Part shown: piece after piece, positions 45,701 through 55,812 of the stretch
Numbering within the stretch: the stretch's first letter is position 1
How the letters are laid out: every line of letters begins with the position of its first letter
NCBI RefSeq assembly: GCF_011612265.2
Contig: NZ_CP050134.2
Coordinates: 1,364,001-1,428,000 of the forward strand
Length of the DNA: 64,000 nt
Origin: Corynebacterium matruchotii
Lineage (GTDB): Bacteria > Actinomycetota > Actinomycetes > Mycobacteriales > Mycobacteriaceae
Direction of reading: 5' to 3'
Made by a program: the position numbers and the translations under genes
The notes under the pieces: model-generated
What the model was told of the DNA's origin: nothing
Database searches by the model: none
What the model saw: the letters and a program-made list of their open reading frames with translations, nothing else

Positions 45701-48501
45701 GCTACTTCTTCAGGCGTGCCGGCGGCGACGATCTCACCACCGCCGGCACCGCCTTCGGGCCCCATGTCGATAATCCAGTCCGCCGCCTTAATCACATCTA
45801 AATTGTGCTCAATGATAATCACGGAGTTGCCCTTATCCACCAGCGACTGGATGACCAGCATGAGCTTCCGAATGTCTTCAAAATGCAGGCCGGTTGTCGG
45901 CTCGTCCAAAATATAGATGGTGCGACCATTGGAGCGTTTCTGTAGTTCCGCAGCCAGCTTGACCCGCTGCGCCTCCCCACCGGATAGGGTGGTGGCCGCC
46001 TGCCCCAACCGCACATAGCCCAACCCCACCTCGGTCAGGGTGTGCAAATACCGGTGGATGGCAGTGATGGGTTGGAAAAACTCCACAGCCTCCGCAATCG
46101 GCATCTCCAACACTTCGGCAATATTTTTGCCCTTGTAACGCACCTCCAGGGTTTCCCGATTATATCGGGCCCCGTGGCACACCTCGCAGGGCACATACAC
46201 GTCGGGGAGGAAATTCATTTCTATCTTCAAGGTTCCATCGCCTTGGCAGGCCTCGCACCGGCCGCCCTTCACGTTGAAGGAGAACCGGCCGGGCTTATAG
46301 CCCCGCACTTTGGCCTCGGTGGTTTCCGCAAACAGTCCCCGAATCTTGTCGAATACCCCGGTGTAGGTTGCGGGGTTTGACCGGGGGGTCCGCCCAATCG
46401 GCGACTGGTCTACCTGCACCAACTTGTCGAGGTGTTCCACCCCATCCACCCGCACCGCCCGACCCGGCACCTGCCGGGCCCGGTTGAGCTTATTTGCCAG
46501 CGTGCGCGCGAGAATCTGGTTGACCACCGTGGATTTGCCCGACCCGGACACCCCGGTCACGCACACCAGCACGCCCAGGGGAATGTCCACATCAATACCC
46601 TTCAGGTTATTTTCCCTGGCCCCCACCACCGTGAGTTTCCGATCCGGGTCGATGGGGCGCCGCTGGTTCGGCACCCCCAATTTCCGACGGCCCGCAAGAT
46701 ACGCGCCGGTGAGCGACTTCTCGCACTCCCCTATCCCTGCCGGTTCCCCCTGGTACACCACTTCCCCACCGTATTCGCCGGCCTGCGGCCCAATGTCGAC
46801 CAACCAGTCCGCCGCCTTAATGGTGTCTTCGTCGTGCTCCACCACGATCAGCGTGTTACCAATGTCCCGCAACCGTTCCAGGGTGGCGATGAGCCGCTGG
46901 TTATCCCGCTGGTGCAGCCCAATGGATGGTTCGTCGAGCACATAGAGCACCCCCGCCAAACCTGAGCCGATCTGGGTGGCGAGCCGAATCCGCTGCGCCT
47001 CCCCACCAGACAGGGTCCCGGCCGCCCGGTTGAGCGTCAAATAGGTGAGCCCCACATCAATTAAAAATTGCAGCCGGGCCTGAATCTCCTTCAGCACCGC
47101 CCCAGCAATGAGCTGTTCGCGCGGCCCTAATACCAGGCCACTTAAGAATTCCGCGGCCTCGGCAACGCTCAGCTCGGCCAGGCCGGCGATGGACAAATCC
47201 CCGTGATGCTCAGATGCCATGCGCACCGCCAGGATCTCCGGCCGGAGCCTGGCCCCCTGGCAGGCGGGGCACGCCACCTCCCGGGTGTACCCCAAGAGGC
47301 GATCCTTCTGCGTTTGGGACTCCGAGGTTTCGATCTTCCGGTTCATGTACCCCAGCACGCCTTCAAAGGGGGCCGACCAGTTCCGCACCCGCCCGTACCG
47401 GTTTTTGTAGTGGACGGTCACCACATCGTCGCTGCCGTGGATGAGCGCATGTTGCGCTTCTTCAGGCAACTGGTTGTAGGGGGTTTGCGGGTCGAAACCC
47501 ATGGTGGCGCCCAGGCCGGCAATGAGTTGGGAGAAATATTTGGAGTTGGGGCTGGAATACCAGGGCTGCACCGACGTGAGCGCGGGGGCGCTGGGGTCCG
47601 GGATCACCAGGTCAATGTCGATTTCTTGGCGCATACCCAACCCATCGCAGGTGGGGCACGCCCCGTAGGGAGAGTTAAAGGAGAACGAGCGGGGTTCCAA
47701 CTCGTCGATTCCGAGGGCGTGGCCGTTGGGGCAGGCGAGTTTTTCGCTGAAACGGCGCACCCGGTGCGGGTGGTCGTCGGCAAGTGAAACAAAGTCGAGC
47801 ACCACTACCCCATCGGCGAGCCGCAGGGCGGTCTCAATGGAGTCGGTGAGACGCTGCTTTTGGGTGGGTTTGACGGTCAGCCGATCCACTATCACATCAA
47901 TGTCGTGCTTGACCTGCTTTTTCAGGGTTGGCGGGTCGGTAAGCTGGTAGGTTTTCCCATCGACTCGGGCCCGCGCATAGCCTTGGGCGGCCAGGTCGGC
48001 AAACAGTTCCACGAATTCGCCCTTGCGGGTGCGCACCACCGGCGCCAACACCTGGAACCGCAACCCAGCCTCCATTTCTAACACCTGGTCGACAATCTGT
48101 TGGGGGGTTTGCCGGTCGATGATGGCGTCGCATGTGGGACAGTGCGGGGTCCCGGCGCGGGCGTAGAGGAGGCGGAGGTAGTCGTAGATTTCGGTGATGG
48201 TTCCGACGGTGGATCGGGGGTTGCGGTTGGTGGATTTTTGGTCGATGGAGACTGCGGGTGAGAGTCCTTCGATGAATTCGACGTCGGGTTTGTCCATTTG
48301 GCCGAGGAATTGGCGGGCGTAGGAGGAGAGGGATTCAACGTAGCGGCGTTGGCCTTCGGCGAAGATGGTGTCGAAGGCGAGGGAGGATTTTCCGGATCCG
48401 GAGAGTCCGGTGAAGACGGTGAGGGCGTTGCGGGGGATGTTGATGTTGATGTTTTTGAGGTTGTGTTCTTTTGCGCCGCGGACGATGAGCCGGTCTGCCA
48501 C
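45649..48501 (-). CDS. uvrA: UvrABC excinuclease subunit A
   Basis: 950 aa. Damage-sensing ABC ATPase of nucleotide excision repair. First Walker [21 protein letters not shown] near 33; second [15 protein letters not shown] near 640; signature loops [12 protein letters not shown] and [12 protein letters not shown]; zinc modules CPTCD near 125 (with later CPTCDGLG) and CEACQG with CEVCHG near 745-775. The GTG start at 48501 has only a weak GGA. Codon third positions change sharply inside the gene near 48.1 kb. No frame damage. Confidence 0.96.
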   Translation of the reverse strand: MADRLIVRGAKEHNLKNININIPRNALTVFTGLSGSGKSSLAFDTIFAEGQRRYVESLSSYARQFLGQMDKPDVEFIEGLSPAVSIDQKSTNRNPRSTVGTITEIYDYLRLLYARAGTPHCPTCDAIIDRQTPQQIVDQVLEMEAGLRFQVLAPVVRTRKGEFVELFADLAAQGYARARVDGKTYQLTDPPTLKKQVKHDIDVIVDRLTVKPTQKQRLTDSIETALRLADGVVVLDFVSLADDHPHRVRRFSEKLACPNGHALGIDELEPRSFSFNSPYGACPTCDGLGMRQEIDIDLVIPDPSAPALTSVQPWYSSPNSKYFSQLIAGLGATMGFDPQTPYNQLPEEAQHALIHGSDDVVTVHYKNRYGRVRNWSAPFEGVLGYMNRKIETSESQTQKDRLLGYTREVACPACQGARLRPEILAVRMASEHHGDLSIAGLAELSVAEAAEFLSGLVLGPREQLIAGAVLKEIQARLQFLIDVGLTYLTLNRAAGTLSGGEAQRIRLATQIGSGLAGVLYVLDEPSIGLHQRDNQRLIATLERLRDIGNTLIVVEHDEDTIKAADWLVDIGPQAGEYGGEVVYQGEPAGIGECEKSLTGAYLAGRRKLGVPNQRRPIDPDRKLTVVGARENNLKGIDVDIPLGVLVCVTGVSGSGKSTVVNQILARTLANKLNRARQVPGRAVRVDGVEHLDKLVQVDQSPIGRTPRSNPATYTGVFDKIRGLFAETTEAKVRGYKPGRFSFNVKGGRCEACQGDGTLKIEMNFLPDVYVPCEVCHGARYNRETLEVRYKGKNIAEVLEMPIAEAVEFFQPITAIHRYLHTLTEVGLGYVRLGQAATTLSGGEAQRVKLAAELQKRSNGRTIYILDEPTTGLHFEDIRKLMLVIQSLVDKGNSVIIIEHNLDVIKAADWIIDMGPEGGAGGGEIVAAGTPEEVAQVAGSYTGAFLAPLLA

Positions 48502-48517
48502 GTTGGGTCCTGTTCTG

Positions 48518-48523
48518 TAGGGT
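48518..48523 (+). promoter_or_regulatory. -10 box of a leaderless gene
   Basis: TAGGGT ends 7 nt before the ATG of the metallo-hydrolase gene at 48531, and there is no ribosome binding site, which fits a leaderless mRNA. Only 29 bp separate this gene from divergent uvrA. Confidence 0.4.
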
Positions 48524-48530
48524 TGGGGTT

Positions 48531-49121
48531 ATGGATTTGAAGCGTGTTTCAGTGTCGGATATGGATAATAATTGCTACTTATTGTTTTGCAAAGGTGAGG
48601 GGTTGCTTATTGATGCGGCGGATGATGCGCCGCGGTTGTTGGGGTTGGCTGCGGAGTGTGGGGTGCGGATTACGAAGGTGGTGACGACGCATGCACATTG
48701 GGATCATGTGCGGGCGTTGGGTGAGGTGTTGGCGGCGACAGGGGCGGTGCATTATGCGTCGGCGTTGGATGCGCCGGAGTTGCCGTGTGGGGTGGATGTG
48801 AAGTTAAGTGATGGGGATGTGATTGAGTTTTGCGGGGTGGAGTTGCCGGTGGTGGTGTTGCGGGGTCATACTGCTGGTGGGGTGTGTGTGGTGGCGGAGT
48901 TGGGTGGGGTTCCGAATTTGTTTGTGGGGGATAGTTTGTTTCCGGGTGGGTTGGGGAAGACTGGGTCGGTTGCGGATTTTGAGTTGTTGTTTTCGGATGT
49001 GTCGTCGCGGTTGTTTGATCGGTTTTCGGATGATGCGGTGGTGTGGCCTGGGCATGGGGCGTCGACGACGTTGGGGGCGGAGCGGGGTAGTTTGGGGTCG
49101 TGGTGGGAGCGTAAGTGGTAG
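48531..49121 (+). CDS. Metallo-beta-lactamase-fold hydrolase (glyoxalase II-like)
   Basis: 196 aa. The metal-binding motif is THAHWDHVRAL near 53-63 (HxHxDH form); further ligands are the His in LRGHTAGGVC near 107, the Asp in LFVGDSLFPGG near 130 and the His in VWPGHGAST near 172. These bind two metal ions and activate water. Homologues in actinobacteria (Rv1637c) sit beside uvrA, as here. The substrate is unproven. Confidence 0.88.
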   Translation: MDLKRVSVSDMDNNCYLLFCKGEGLLIDAADDAPRLLGLAAECGVRITKVVTTHAHWDHVRALGEVLAATGAVHYASALDAPELPCGVDVKLSDGDVIEFCGVELPVVVLRGHTAGGVCVVAELGGVPNLFVGDSLFPGGLGKTGSVADFELLFSDVSSRLFDRFSDDAVVWPGHGASTTLGAERGSLGSWWERKW

Positions 49122-49184
49122 GTGGGGTTTTTGGGTAGCATGTAGGGGGTAAGTTTTGTTCCGTTTTTGTTGGGAGTGTTTGTG

Positions 49185-49943
49185 GTGATTCGTAAGGTTG
49201 CGCGTCCGATGGTGGCGTCGGTGTATGTTGCTGATGGTGCGGATATGGTGTTGAATACGCAGGCTCATGTGGAGGGGGCTGAGGCGGTGTTGCGGCATGT
49301 GCGGTCGATTGTGTCGCGGTCGACGTATCAGAAGTTGCCGCAGGATCCGGAGTTGTTGGTTCGGGTTGTTGGGGGGTTGAAGGTTGGTGCGGGGTCGTTG
49401 TTGGGGTTGGGGCGGTGTCCGCGGTTGTCTGCTGGGGTGTTGGCGTTGTTGAGTGTGCCGACTATTGTGGCGCGTCATGCGTTTTGGGAGACGCAGGATG
49501 TAGAGGAGAAGGTTGCGCGGCGTCAGGGGTTTTTGACGTCGGTGGCGTTGTTGGGTGGGTTGGTTATTACGAGTATGGATACTGGGGGGAAGCCGGGTTT
49601 GGGGTGGCGGGTGCGTCAGGCGTTGCCGTCGCGGGCTGAGTCGGAGTCGATGGTGTCGCAGGCTGCGGATTGGTTGGGGGATGCTTCGGGCCGGGTGGTT
49701 CAGTATGTGGGGGATAATCGGGAGGATTGGTTGCAGGCGGCTCAGGCGAATTCGCGGGTTGCTGGTAAGCGGGTGGTTCGGGCTGCGGTTGCGGCGCAGG
49801 AGCAGGCGCAGGCTGCGTATGCGGATGCGCAGGTGTTGTCGGGGCGGGCTGCTCGGCGGGCGGTGCGGCAGGCGGATCGGTTGCAGGTTCGGGCGGTGCG
49901 TGCTTTGCGACGTGCGCAGGAGCGGTTGGATGGTAAGGTTTAG
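49185..49943 (+). CDS. DoxX-family membrane protein
   Basis: About 252 aa from GTG 49185 (GGGAG 8 nt upstream). The N-terminal half is DoxX-like: IRKVARPMVASVYVADGAD, then hydrophobic segments VGAGSLLGLGRCPRLSAGVL and SVALLGGLVITS. The C-terminal 110 residues are soluble, helical and rich in A, R, Q and V (heptad-like VRAAVAAQEQAQAAYADAQ), likely a coiled coil. The function is unknown; DoxX proteins are linked to thiol and oxidative stress. Terminator follows. Confidence 0.75.
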   Translation: MIRKVARPMVASVYVADGADMVLNTQAHVEGAEAVLRHVRSIVSRSTYQKLPQDPELLVRVVGGLKVGAGSLLGLGRCPRLSAGVLALLSVPTIVARHAFWETQDVEEKVARRQGFLTSVALLGGLVITSMDTGGKPGLGWRVRQALPSRAESESMVSQAADWLGDASGRVVQYVGDNREDWLQAAQANSRVAGKRVVRAAVAAQEQAQAAYADAQVLSGRAARRAVRQADRLQVRAVRALRRAQERLDGKV

Positions 49944-49962
49944 CTTGTAAGGTTTTGGTTGT

Positions 49963-49990
49963 GCCAGCGCTGGGGGGCGCTGGTTTTTAG
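49963..49990 (+). terminator. Terminator after the DoxX-like gene
   Basis: CCAGCGC and GCGCTGG pair around a G-rich 6-nt loop and a TTTTT run follows. Confidence 0.75.
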
Positions 49991-50006
49991 TTTTTTGGGA
50001 GTGATT

Positions 50007-52165
50007 GTGGTGTGTGATGTGGTGGCGTTGGAGCAGGGTTTTGTGGATGGGTTGTTTGGGGTGTTGGATGCGCGGGTGCGGGTGGCGCAGGAGCGGTTGG
50101 TTGCGGTGCAGTTGCAGGGTGATGATGTGGATGCGTTGGTGGAGCGTGAGGTGGAGTATCACGGGTTGGTTGGGCGGTTGGATGAGTTGCGGGTGGCGGA
50201 GTTGGGGTTGGTGTTTGGTCGGTTGGATATGGTTGGGGGTGAGTGTCGGTATGTGGGCCGGGTTGGGTTGGTTGATGATGGGGGTCGGGTGTTGTTGGTG
50301 GATTGGCGGGCGCCGATGGCTCGGCCGTTTTATGTGGCGACGACGGCGCAGCCGTGGGGGTGGAGGCGGCGGCGGCATATTCGGATGCGGGGTCGGGTTG
50401 TGGTGGGGGTGACTGATGAGGTGTTGTCTGGTGTGGATGTGGGGGGTGTTGGTGATTTGGGGGTGGTTGTGAGTCGGCGTTGTTTCGGGCGATGCGGGCG
50501 GCTCGGACTGGGCGTATGGGGTCGATTGTGTCGACGATTCAGCGGGAGCAGGATGTGATTATTCGGGATGAGAGTCGGGGGGTGATGGTGGTTGAGGGTG
50601 GTCCGGGGACGGGGAAGACTGCGGTGGCGTTGCATCGGGCTGCGTATTTGTTGTATGTGTGGCGGGAGTTTTTGTCGCGGACGGGGGTGTTTGATTTTGG
50701 GGCCGAATTCGGCGTTTTTGGAGTATATTTCGCAGGTGTTGCCGGAGTTGGGTGAGACGGGGGTGGTGTTGTCGACGGTGGGTGAGTTGTTTCCGGGTGT
50801 GGTTCCGGTGGGGGTGGAGTCGGTGGTGGGCCGGGAGGTGAAGGGGTCGGTGGAGATGGTGACGATTTTGGCGCGGGCGGTGCGTCGGTATCAGGTGGTT
50901 CCTGATGAGCAGGTGGTGTTGGTGGTTGATGGGGTGGGTCTTGAGGTGTCGCCTGGGTTGGTGCGGGCGGCGCGGGCTGCGGCGCGACGGTCGGGGCGGC
51001 CGCATAATGAGGTGCGGGGGTTGTTTGCGGATTTTTTGGCGTCTGGGTTGGCGCGGCAGTGGGCTGGGTTGATTGGGGCGGATCCGTTGGGTGGTGAGAA
51101 TTTGTTGTCGGCGGGTGATGTGGCGGAGTTGTATGATGATGTGGTTTCGGATGTGGGGTTTGTGGGGCTTGTTGATGAGTTGTGGCCGGTGTTGGATCCT
51201 CGGGTGGTGTTGGCGGAGTTGTTGTCGGATCGGGGGTGATTGCTCGGGTGGCGGGTGATTATGATGAGGTGACGCAGGGGGCGTTGTTTCGTGAGGTGGG
51301 TGATTTGTGGTCGGCGTCGGATGCGGCGTTGGTGGATGAGTTGGCTGAGCTTATTGGGGGGTTTTCGGGGTTGATGAGGGGGTTGGTGATGGGTGGCGTC
51401 GTCAGGTGGCGGATGCGCAGGGGTGTTGGATGTGTTGAGTTCGTCGGCGAGTTCGGATTTGGATGATGTGTCGGATGCTGAGGTGTTGTCGGCGTTTGAT
51501 GTGGTGGATGCTGAGGGGTTTGGCGCGGCGTCAGGAGGTGCGGGAGCATCGGAGTGTGGCTGATCGGGCGCGGGGGGATATTCGGTGGTCGTATGGGCAT
51601 GTGATTATTGATGAGGCGCAGGAGTTGAGTGCGATGGAGTGGCGGATGGTGATGCGGCGGTGTCCGACGAAGTGGATGACGATTGTGGGTGATACGGCGC
51701 AGACGGGGTCGCCGGCTGGGGTGGATAGTTGGGCGAGACGTTGGGGCCGTTTGTGGGGGACCGGTTTTGTGACGCATCGGTTGTCGGTGAATTATCGGAC
51801 GCCGGCGAGGATTATGGCGGTGGCGGAGCGGGTGTTGGGGTTGTTTGCGCCTGATGCTCCGGTGGGGGTGGCGTTGCGGGGTGGGGATGATGGTGTGGTG
51901 CGGTTTTGTGCGGCTGGTACGGATCCGTGGGCGGTGTTGCCGCGGGAGGAGGGCCGGTTGGGGGTGGTGATTGTGGCGGATTCGCGGAAAGGTGAAACCC
52001 TGGCGTTCTCGGGGTGAGTGACGTCAAGGTTTGGAGTTTGATGATGTTGTGGTGGTGGATCCGTTGGTGATTGTTGATGATTCACCGCAGGGGTATCAGG
52101 ATTTGTTTGTTGCGTTGACGCGGGCAACAAGGTCGCTGGTGGTGATTGGTGAGTTGCCGGGTTAG
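50007..52165 (+). pseudogene. helD: HelD/HelR-type helicase (RNA polymerase recycling), interrupted by about eight indels
   Basis: Superfamily I ATPase that removes stalled or rifampicin-bound RNA polymerase (HelD in Bacillus, HelR in mycobacteria). Walker A is VEGGPGTGKTAVALHRAAYL (about 50590-50650), Walker B VIIDEAQELSAMEWRM (about 51605-51650), then GDTAQTGSP, VNYRTPARI and VKGLEFDDVVVVD (about 52014-52060), ending DLFVALTRATRSLVVIGELP. The protein can be read continuously only by changing frame near 50461, 50691, 51234, 51375, 51421, 51520, 52012 and 52029: six single G losses and two extra T, nearly all in homopolymers, with no lost motifs. The starting GTG (50001, 50007 or 50010) is uncertain. 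Confidence 0.8.
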
Positions 52166-52602
52166 TTGACGGTGTGGACGATCATGACGTCGCAGTCGGA
52201 TTGGCGGGCGACGTCGGCGGGGACGGATCCGAGGAGTCGGCCGGTGAGGGAGTTGATGCCACGGTTGCCGACGATGAGGAGGTCGGCGTTGGTTTCGTTA
52301 ACGATGCTCATGAGGGCTTCGACGGGGGTGCCGGGGCGGATGGCGGTTTGGATGCTGGGGGCGCCCATGGCGCGGGCGTGTTCGGTTGCTTTGTCGAGGT
52401 TTTCTTGGGCGGGGTCGGTGCCGAGGACGGTGACGGAGTCTTGCCGGAGGGTTTTGGAGGCGTCTTCTTTGGTTTCGTAGTAGGCGCAGCCGATGACGAG
52501 GGTTGCGTCGAAGGCCGCGGCGATTTTTGCGGCGCGTTCTACGGCTAGCATGGAGGATTTGGATCCGTCAGTGCCGACGACGATGGTGGAGTAGGCGCTC
52601 AT
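52162..52602 (-). CDS. Universal stress protein, UspA family
   Basis: 146 aa, one USP domain. STIVVGTDGSKSSMLAVERA at the N-terminus and IVGNRGINSLTGRLLGSVPA near 108-127 match the ATP-binding form (G-2x-G-9x-G-S/T). Role: general stress or dormancy, by family. It ends next to the HelD-type gene stop, convergent, with a 4-bp overlap. Confidence 0.88.
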   Translation of the reverse strand: MSAYSTIVVGTDGSKSSMLAVERAAKIAAAFDATLVIGCAYYETKEDASKTLRQDSVTVLGTDPAQENLDKATEHARAMGAPSIQTAIRPGTPVEALMSIVNETNADLLIVGNRGINSLTGRLLGSVPADVARQSDCDVMIVHTVN

Positions 52603-52687
52603 GAGTAACCTGGTTTCTTTGGGTCGAAAGTAGTTAGGAACAGCGTTTAGTGTAACAAATCACGTTGTGGAAGCTGAATTGGGGTTT

Positions 52688-54742
52688 TTAGAGGCCGGCG
52701 TCTTTCATGCCGCGGAGTTGTTTTTTAAGGTCGGCGATTTCGTCGCGGAGGCGAGCCGCGAGTTCGAAGTTGAGGTCGCGGGCGGCATCACCCATGTGGG
52801 TGGTGAGGGTGGTGATGAGTTGTTGGATTTCGGTGGTGCTATTGGGCTGGTGGGTGATGGCAACCAGGTCGTCGGGGGTGTCTTCGTGGGGGGTGTCGGT
52901 GAGTTGGTCGAGAATGTCGGCGATTTTTTTGCGGAGGGGTTGGGGGTCGATGCCGTGTTCGGTGTTGTAGGCGATTTGTTTTTTGCGGCGGCGTTCGGTT
53001 TCGTCGATGGCGTATTGCATGGAGTCCGTGATTTTGTCGGCGTACATGATGACTTCACCGGAGACATTGCGGGCGGCACGGCCGATGGTTTGGATGAGGG
53101 AGGTGGTGGATCGGAGGAAGCCTTCTTTGTCGGCGTCGAGGATAGCGACGAGGGAGACTTCGGGCAGGTCGAGGCCTTCGCGGAGCAGGTTGATGCCGAC
53201 GAGAACATCGTATTCGCCGAGGCGGAGTTGGCGGAGGAGTTCGACGCGTTGCAGGGTGTCGACGTCGGAGTGGAGGTAGCGGACTTTAATGCCGGTGTCG
53301 AGGAGGTAGTCGGTGAGATCTTCGGCCATTTTTTTGGTGAGGGTGGTGACGAGGACGCGTTCGTTTTTGGCGGTGCGGGTGCGGATTTCGCCGATGAGGT
53401 CGTCGATTTGGCCGGTGGTGGGTTTGACGGTGATTTTGGGGTCGACGAGGCCGGTGGGTCGGATGACTTGTTCGACGTATTCGCCGCCGGCGGCTGTGAG
53501 TTCGTAGCGGCCGGGGGTGGCGGACATGTAGACGGTTTGGCCGACGCGTTCTTCGAATTCTTCCCAGGTAAGGGGCCGGTTGTCGAGGGCGGAGGGGAGG
53601 CGGAAGCCAAATTCCACCAGGTTGCGTTTCCGGGACATGTCTCCTTCGAACATGGCACCGATTTGGGGGACGGTGACGTGGGATTCGTCGATGATGGTGA
53701 GGAAGTCGTCGGGAAAATAGTCGAGGAGGGTGGCGGGGGCGCTGCCGGCGGATCGGCCGTCGAGGTGGCGGGAGTAGTTTTCGATGCCGGAGCAGAAGCC
53801 GACTTGTTCGATCATTTCGAGATCGTATTCGGTGCGCATGCGAAGTCGTTGGGCTTCGAGAAGTTTTCCCCGGTTTTCCAGGTCTTTGAGCCGGTCGGCA
53901 AGTTCGGCTTTGATGTCGCAGGTGGCGCGGTGCATACGCTCCGGGGTGGCCACATAGTGGGTAGCCGGGAAGATGCGGATGGTATCGGCTTGACTGATGA
54001 TGTCACCGGTGAGCGGGTTGATGTGGTAGAGGGCGTCGATTTCGTCACCGAAGAATTCAACCCGGACGGCGGTTTCTTCGTAGGCGGGGATGATGTCAAT
54101 GGTGTCGCCTTTCACCCGGAAGGCGCCGCGGGTGAACCCGATGTCGTTGCGCTCGTATTGGATATCGACGAGGAGCCGGAGGAAATGATCCCGGTCGATC
54201 TCGTCACCGGTGTTCAGGAGGACGGAGCGATCCAGGTAGGTTTGGGGGTTACCAAGCCCGTAGATGCAGGACACGGAGCTCACAACCACAACATCCCGGC
54301 GGGAGAGGAGGCTGGAGGTGGCGCGGTGGCGGAGCCGCTCCACATCGTCGTTGATGGCGGAGTCTTTTTCTATGTAGGTGTCGGTTTGAGCAATGTAGGC
54401 TTCCGGCTGGTAGTAGTCGTAGTAGCTGACGAAGTATTCGACCGCATTATTGGGGAGAAGTTGGCGGAGTTCGTTAGCGAGTTGGGCGGCCAGGGTTTTA
54501 TTAGGCGCCATGATGAGGGTGGGGCGTTGGACTTGTTCGATAAGCCAGGCCGCGGTGGCGGACTTACCGGTGCCGGTAGCCCCGAGAAGAATGATGTCGC
54601 GCTCGCCCCGGTTGATGCGTTGAGTGAGTTCGGCAATGGCGGCGGGTTGGTCGCCGGCGGGCTGGTAGTCGCTGATGACTTCGAACCGGCCGGGGGTGCG
54701 GGCTATGTCGTCGGGTTGGTGGTGGGAGTTAACGGAAGACAT
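52688..54742 (-). CDS. uvrB: UvrABC excinuclease subunit B
   Basis: 684 aa. Loaded by UvrA onto damage; helicase-like. Walker [18 protein letters not shown] near 54 (GTGK variant of the common GSGK), beta-hairpin region [15 protein letters not shown] near 105, [17 protein letters not shown] as motif II, GRAARN in motif VI and the C-terminal UVR motif [20 protein letters not shown] (650-675), which binds UvrC. It starts 10 nt after the gene at 54752. Third positions shift composition near 53.6 kb. Confidence 0.96.
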   Translation of the reverse strand: MSSVNSHHQPDDIARTPGRFEVISDYQPAGDQPAAIAELTQRINRGERDIILLGATGTGKSATAAWLIEQVQRPTLIMAPNKTLAAQLANELRQLLPNNAVEYFVSYYDYYQPEAYIAQTDTYIEKDSAINDDVERLRHRATSSLLSRRDVVVVSSVSCIYGLGNPQTYLDRSVLLNTGDEIDRDHFLRLLVDIQYERNDIGFTRGAFRVKGDTIDIIPAYEETAVRVEFFGDEIDALYHINPLTGDIISQADTIRIFPATHYVATPERMHRATCDIKAELADRLKDLENRGKLLEAQRLRMRTEYDLEMIEQVGFCSGIENYSRHLDGRSAGSAPATLLDYFPDDFLTIIDESHVTVPQIGAMFEGDMSRKRNLVEFGFRLPSALDNRPLTWEEFEERVGQTVYMSATPGRYELTAAGGEYVEQVIRPTGLVDPKITVKPTTGQIDDLIGEIRTRTAKNERVLVTTLTKKMAEDLTDYLLDTGIKVRYLHSDVDTLQRVELLRQLRLGEYDVLVGINLLREGLDLPEVSLVAILDADKEGFLRSTTSLIQTIGRAARNVSGEVIMYADKITDSMQYAIDETERRRKKQIAYNTEHGIDPQPLRKKIADILDQLTDTPHEDTPDDLVAITHQPNSTTEIQQLITTLTTHMGDAARDLNFELAARLRDEIADLKKQLRGMKDAGL

Positions 54743-54751
54743 AGTGTTTCA

Positions 54752-55165
54752 TCATAGTGGGGGGATGTCCGGTCCGGCGGGTTGCCCCATCATGATGCGG
54801 GCGTCACGCATGAGGTGGAGTCCCTCGACGGCGATATCGCGGGCGATCTCCGCCTGCCTGCGGGTTTGGGCGGCATCCAGGGTGGTTTGGGCGGTGGTGT
54901 AGCGTTCGGTGGCGGTGGCTATCAGGTTTTTCGAGTCGGGGTCTATGCCGTCGGTGGTGAGCACTTCGGACCCCAAGCGTTCCAACCAGCGGCGGGCTTC
55001 AGCCTGGGCGTCGAGGGTTTCAAGCTGCCGTTCCTGCTCGGCTTGTTTCCGGCTTTCGGCCTGTTCTTTTACTTGGCGAATGTTGTTGTAGGTGATGAGA
55101 ACGGCGGTGGTGATAATACACAACGGCACAATAATGAAGGGAAGAAAGAATAATGAATTAATCAC
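54752..55165 (-). CDS. Membrane-anchored coiled-coil protein
   Basis: 137 aa. One N-terminal membrane segment (FFLPFIIVPLCIITTAVLIT, 6-25), then a K/E/Q-rich helix (RQVKEQAESRKQAEQERQLE) and a second helical stretch to the C-terminus (QTRRQAEIARDIAVEGLHLM). The soluble part is likely cytoplasmic. A gene like this between coaE and uvrB occurs in other corynebacteria. The function is unknown. Confidence 0.7.
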   Translation of the reverse strand: MINSLFFLPFIIVPLCIITTAVLITYNNIRQVKEQAESRKQAEQERQLETLDAQAEARRWLERLGSEVLTTDGIDPDSKNLIATATERYTTAQTTLDAAQTRRQAEIARDIAVEGLHLMRDARIMMGQPAGPDIPPL

Positions 55166-55168
55166 ACA

Positions 55169-55756
55169 CTATATTTTACCTATAAGTTTTGCCACTTGGT
55201 TGCGCAGGTGGGCTTCCGTGCCATTGTTATCGAGGATGATGTCGGCGGCCCGCAGCCGGGTTGCTTCGTCTATTTGGCTTGCTATACGACGCCTAATGTC
55301 CGCCTCGTCCAGGCCCCGGTGGCGCATGAGGCGGCGGATGCGGATGTCTTCATCAGCGTGGACGACGATCACAAGATCCATGCCGGTGTGCAACCCATTG
55401 TCAATGAGGAGGGGCATGTCGTAGACGACACGGGGCTGCCCGGCAGCCTCGGCCTGGGCGAATTGGCGGCTGGTTTCCGCCTGAATGCGGGGGTGGGTAA
55501 TGGTATTAAGCAGGCTGGTGGCCTCGGGGGTAGCGAAGGCGCGCCGGGCCAGTTCGGCACGACGCAAACTCCCATCAGGGTGGAGGATATCGCTGCCGAA
55601 GGCGTCGACAAGCTCAGCGAGTGCGGGAGTGCCGGGTTCGACAATGCTGCGGGCGATCCGATCGGCGTCAATGATGGGAATGTTATGGTCGCTCAGCATA
55701 CGGGCAACCGTGGATTTACCGGAGCCGATGCCACCGGTGAGGCCAATTTTTTTCAT
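55169..55756 (-). CDS. coaE: Dephospho-CoA kinase
   Basis: 195 aa. Last step of coenzyme A synthesis. P-loop GLTGGIGSGKSTVARML (5-21), then DADRIARSIVEPG near 33 and the lid region RLMRHRGLDEADIRRRIASQ (about 135-155). A single-domain enzyme, without the UPF0157 extension of mycobacterial CoaE. There is no ribosome binding site; TATAGT lies 6 nt before ATG 55756, so a leaderless mRNA is likely. Confidence 0.94.
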   Translation of the reverse strand: MKKIGLTGGIGSGKSTVARMLSDHNIPIIDADRIARSIVEPGTPALAELVDAFGSDILHPDGSLRRAELARRAFATPEATSLLNTITHPRIQAETSRQFAQAEAAGQPRVVYDMPLLIDNGLHTGMDLVIVVHADEDIRIRRLMRHRGLDEADIRRRIASQIDEATRLRAADIILDNNGTEAHLRNQVAKLIGKI

Positions 55757-55800
55757 AAAAACACTATAGGCGCCCCCACCAAAACTGGTAGTGGCGCCTA
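55757..55800 (-). terminator. ptsG terminator
   Basis: On the minus strand TAGGCGCCACTACCA and TGGTGGGGGCGCCTA form a stem with an internal mismatch region, followed by TAGTGTTTTT. It is placed 12 nt after the ptsG stop. Confidence 0.75.
55763..55768 (-). promoter_or_regulatory. -10 box of coaE inside the ptsG terminator
   Basis: On the minus strand TATAGT is followed by GTTTTT and the coaE ATG. It overlaps the last bases of the ptsG terminator stem and uses the T run as spacer. No -35 consensus is seen. Confidence 0.4.
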
Positions 55801-55812
55801 GTAGGCGACGGC

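Noticed and set aside
48804..50378. A 524-codon minus-strand frame over the metallo-hydrolase, DoxX and HelD genes
   Set aside because: P/H/R/Q-rich translation across several real genes; an artefact of the G/T-rich plus strand.
52667..54757. A 696-codon open frame on the plus strand
   Set aside because: Antisense of uvrB, which has all family motifs; the plus-strand translation is low complexity (G, V, E, F) and resembles no protein.
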